Part shown: positions 5,755 to 6,155 of the stretch, piece by piece | Layout: every line of letters begins with the position of its first letter | Numbering within the stretch: position 1 is the first letter of the stretch | NCBI GenBank assembly: GCA_014523695.1 | Contig: JAATVS010000080.1 | Location: 1 to 6,155 of the forward strand | Length of the DNA: 6,155 bases | Direction of reading: 5' to 3' | Origin: Nitrososphaerales archaeon TH5895 | GTDB lineage: Archaea > Thermoproteota > Nitrososphaeria > Nitrososphaerales > Nitrososphaeraceae | Notes under the pieces: model-generated | What the model saw: only the letters and a program-made list of their open reading frames with translations | Told to the model about the DNA's origin: nothing | The model's database searches: none | Position numbers and translations under genes: made by a program

Positions 5755-5991
5755 TTGATTATAGCTGTAGTAGCAGCAGTAGCCGCAATGCTTGTTGCAA
5801 CGTCAGCTATGGCAACAGAAGATGCATTTGCAGGTAAGAAGAAAGGCTATGAAAAGAATCAAGCGATCTCCCAGGCCAATGCATGCGGTAATGGTAAACT
5901 ACCACTGAATGTAGGATGTCAGAATATCGCATCACAAGTGCAAGGCGATGAGAACGCAGTAGCTGAAGCAGCAGAGCAGTTCTTCCCATAG
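5755..5991 (+). CDS. Small secreted protein with CGNG...CQN core, 5' end probably frameshifted
   Basis: From TTG 5755 there are 78 residues: a hydrophobic export segment (IIAVVAAVAAMLVATSAMA, 2-20) with likely signal-peptidase sites after AMA (20) or AFA (26). A mature peptide of about 52-58 residues follows, with GKKKGYEKNQAISQANACGN and GKLPLNVGCQNIASQVQGDE. Cys44 and Cys55 probably form one disulfide; Gln and Asn are frequent. I recall similar peptides as recurrent in Nitrosocosmicus-like archaea; their function is unknown. As it stands, the signal peptide lacks the usual positive N-terminus. Just upstream, ATG 5741 reads MYTPV then TGA, and one more T (gttttg instead of gtttg) would join it in frame as MYTPVLIIAVVAAV. 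Earlier still, ATG 5721 gives MNNKSL, which supplies the missing Lys if two bases are removed. The gene is therefore expressed from TTG or is freshly broken. A damaged copy lies at 2316-2450. Confidence 0.75.
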   Translation: MIIAVVAAVAAMLVATSAMATEDAFAGKKKGYEKNQAISQANACGNGKLPLNVGCQNIASQVQGDENAVAEAAEQFFP

Positions 5992-6001
5992 ATTCTGAAA
6001 A

Positions 6002-6030
6002 AGGGTTAAAAAACCCTACTACACTTTTTT
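6002..6030 (+). terminator. Hairpin plus T-tract terminator after the secreted-protein gene
   Basis: The arms agggtt (6002-6007) and aaccct (6012-6017) form a six-base stem with an AAAA loop eleven bases after the stop codon. A run of six T follows at 6025-6030. This resembles an intrinsic terminator, and the T tract alone suits archaeal termination. Confidence 0.65.
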
Positions 6031-6155
6031 CTCCTATTATTGATCTTGTGATATCCTCTTATTCATATATCATGTAGTAGTACATATCTGCATGATTATT
6101 ATTGATCATTTATCCAAAACTATTGTTGATATCAATAACCATTACTTGACAATAA
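6031..6155. other. AT-rich tail without a gene
   Basis: No open frame of note. The 11-base string tattattgatc occurs at 6035-6045 and 6097-6107. The stretch is probably the promoter side of a gene beyond the window or plain intergenic DNA. Confidence 0.35.

Overview
The window looks like chromosomal DNA of a low-GC, soil-type ammonia-oxidising archaeon (Nitrososphaeria, possibly near Nitrosocosmicus). This is inferred from the small secreted protein with the CGNGKLPLNVGCQN core, the TRAM-domain mini-protein, the universal stress protein remnant, the Asp-box (sialidase-like) fragment, and TATA-like boxes about 25-30 bases before starts with few Shine-Dalgarno sites. No database search was possible, so the taxonomy is tentative.

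Layout. 1-271: C-terminal end of a beta-helix (NosD-like) protein on the + strand, then a T-rich terminator. 272-822: non-coding, perhaps decayed. 823-1710 (-): intact class I methyltransferase with an unusual insert. 1829-2268 (+): badly frameshifted universal stress protein pseudogene. About 2316-2450 (+): decayed copy of the small secreted protein whose better-preserved relative lies at 5755-5991. 2485-2634 (-): short protein-like open frame of unknown nature. 2705-3865 (-): intact patatin-like phospholipase, the best-preserved gene here. 3866-4287: non-coding, with degenerate traces. 4288-4523 (-): TRAM-domain gene broken by one missing base. 4679-4840 (-): previously hidden 53-residue CxxC protein. 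4821-5174 (-): fragment of a sialidase-like Asp-box protein. 5175-5740: mostly non-coding, with a 14-base direct repeat and a doubtful Cys-rich mini-ORF. 5755-5991 (+): small secreted protein with a problematic 5' end, followed by a hairpin/T-tract terminator.

The genes do not form an obvious operon or pathway. The main theme is decay: two intact enzymes sit among at least four damaged genes (USP, secreted-protein copy, TRAM, sialidase fragment) and long gaps. In the USP and TRAM cases the original protein can be read by switching frames. The USP damage is too dense to be random sequencing error, given the intact 1161-base patatin gene nearby. The single-base lesions in the TRAM gene and before 5755 lie in or beside short G or T runs and could be either real or sequencing errors. 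I found no CRISPR array, transposase, tRNA or rRNA.
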